NCBI GenBank assembly: GCA_009889685.1
Contig: WTZT01000052.1
Location: 1-5,470 of the forward strand
Origin: Candidatus Hikarchaeia archaeon HikBin4
GTDB taxonomy: Archaea; Halobacteriota; Halobacteria; Halobacteriales; Hikarchaeaceae
Reading direction: 5' to 3'
DNA length: 5,470 nucleotides
Numbering within the stretch: position 1 is the first letter of the stretch; the number at the start of each line of letters is the position of its first letter. The translations under genes were made by a program, and so were the position numbers. The notes beneath the pieces are model-generated. The model had not been told where the DNA came from. It did no database searches and saw only the letters and a program-made list of their open reading frames with translations. Shown here piece after piece: positions 5,127 to 5,470 of this stretch.

Positions 5127-5470
5127 ATGCTTCGGAGGCATTTCCTTCAATTTGCTACCGGATCTCTTGCTCTCCTTTCTACCTCTTCGGTTGTAATGGC
5201 CGCAGAAGATTCTCCTCCCACTCCCCAAACACACATAGTCGCCATGACCGACGATATGATTTATGATCCCAAAGTAATCACTATTGCGCCGGGAGATACT
5301 GTACGATGGTTGAACATAGGTAAAATGGGCCATTCGGTAACTGCATATGGAAATGAGTTGCCTGAAGGCGCATCTTATTGGGCATCTGGAGACCTCACAT
5401 CCGAAAATGAAACAAGAAATAAGTACCCTATTGGAGGTATAACTGGTGGAGAATCTTATTCCCATACCTT
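5127..5470 (+). CDS. Plastocyanin/halocyanin-like blue copper protein, N-terminal 114 residues (3' end outside window)
   Basis: Cupredoxins of this kind carry electrons outside the cytoplasmic membrane, for example to terminal oxidases. The frame is open from the ATG at 5127 to the window edge with no stop. Residues 1-26 form a likely Tat signal: twin arginine in LRRHFLQFA, a moderately hydrophobic stretch to about residue 24, then VMAAED as a plausible cleavage region. There is no lipobox Cys, so the product looks secreted or soluble and not a lipoprotein. The mature part begins the cupredoxin fold: IYDPKVITIAPGDTVRWLN, then GHSVTAY, where His69 should be the first type 1 copper ligand, and a GGESYSHT segment near the cut. 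The later Cys, His and Met ligands lie beyond the window, so copper binding cannot be confirmed here. An in-frame GTG at 5091 would add 12 residues but moves the twin arginine inward. It starts 80 nt after carA. Confidence 0.88.
   Translation, partial: MLRRHFLQFATGSLALLSTSSVVMAAEDSPPTPQTHIVAMTDDMIYDPKVITIAPGDTVRWLNIGKMGHSVTAYGNELPEGASYWASGDLTSENETRNKYPIGGITGGESYSHT

Noticed and set aside
5097..5465. Long open frame on the - strand opposite the blue copper gene.
   Set aside because: The + strand frame has a clear Tat signal and cupredoxin sequence, while the - strand translation is Cys/Arg/Ser-rich with no recognisable motif, so it is a shadow.

Overview
The window carries seven genes, all single-copy housekeeping or respiratory functions typical of an archaeon: the 3' end of thrS, then pyrG and a small PyrG-neighbour gene on the + strand; moaB and a type 1 idi-like Nudix gene on the - strand; carA on the + strand; and the 5' end of a plastocyanin/halocyanin-like blue copper gene on the + strand, cut by the window edge. 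There are no tRNA/rRNA genes, CRISPR arrays, insertion sequences or long repeats that I can see.

Organism: the protein sequences (PyrG, CarA, the small PyrG neighbour, MoaB, the IDI-like protein and the blue copper protein) read like haloarchaeal (class Halobacteria) families. The DNA, however, is only about 40 percent G+C by eye, and the proteins contain many Lys, Asn and Ile residues and only a modest acidic excess. That combination fits a low-GC relative of the Halobacteria that is not an extreme salt-in halophile. A marine sister lineage such as Marine Group IV / Hikarchaeia is a reasonable guess, but that is inference. No gene has a convincing Shine-Dalgarno sequence, in keeping with leaderless or short-leader archaeal transcripts.

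Layout: (1) 1-803, end of bacterial-type threonyl-tRNA synthetase and a 58-nt pyrimidine-rich gap. (2) 804-2779, pyrG and the small Rossmann-like gene, 2 nt apart, one transcription unit. (3) 2780-2785, a 6-nt convergent junction. (4) 2786-3900/3918, idi-like then moaB on the - strand, also 2 nt apart, with the same TAAAAATG stop/start junction as the pyrG pair. (5) 3901-4014, a divergent promoter region with a perfect 8-bp inverted repeat (AAGATAAA facing outward on both strands). (6) 4015-5046, carA. (7) 5047-5126, an 80-nt gap with a possible TATA element. (8) 5127 to the end, the blue copper gene with a Tat-like signal.

Functionally, PyrG and CarA are the last and first committed glutamine-dependent steps on the way to CTP. 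ThrS serves translation, MoaB serves molybdenum cofactor synthesis, and the blue copper protein serves extracytoplasmic electron transfer. The most interesting points are the IDI-like enzyme, which keeps every metal ligand but has Ala where the catalytic Cys of type 1 isomerases belongs; the uncharacterised PyrG-coupled small protein; and the symmetrical idi/carA divergent promoter. I see no obvious new defence or mobile system here.
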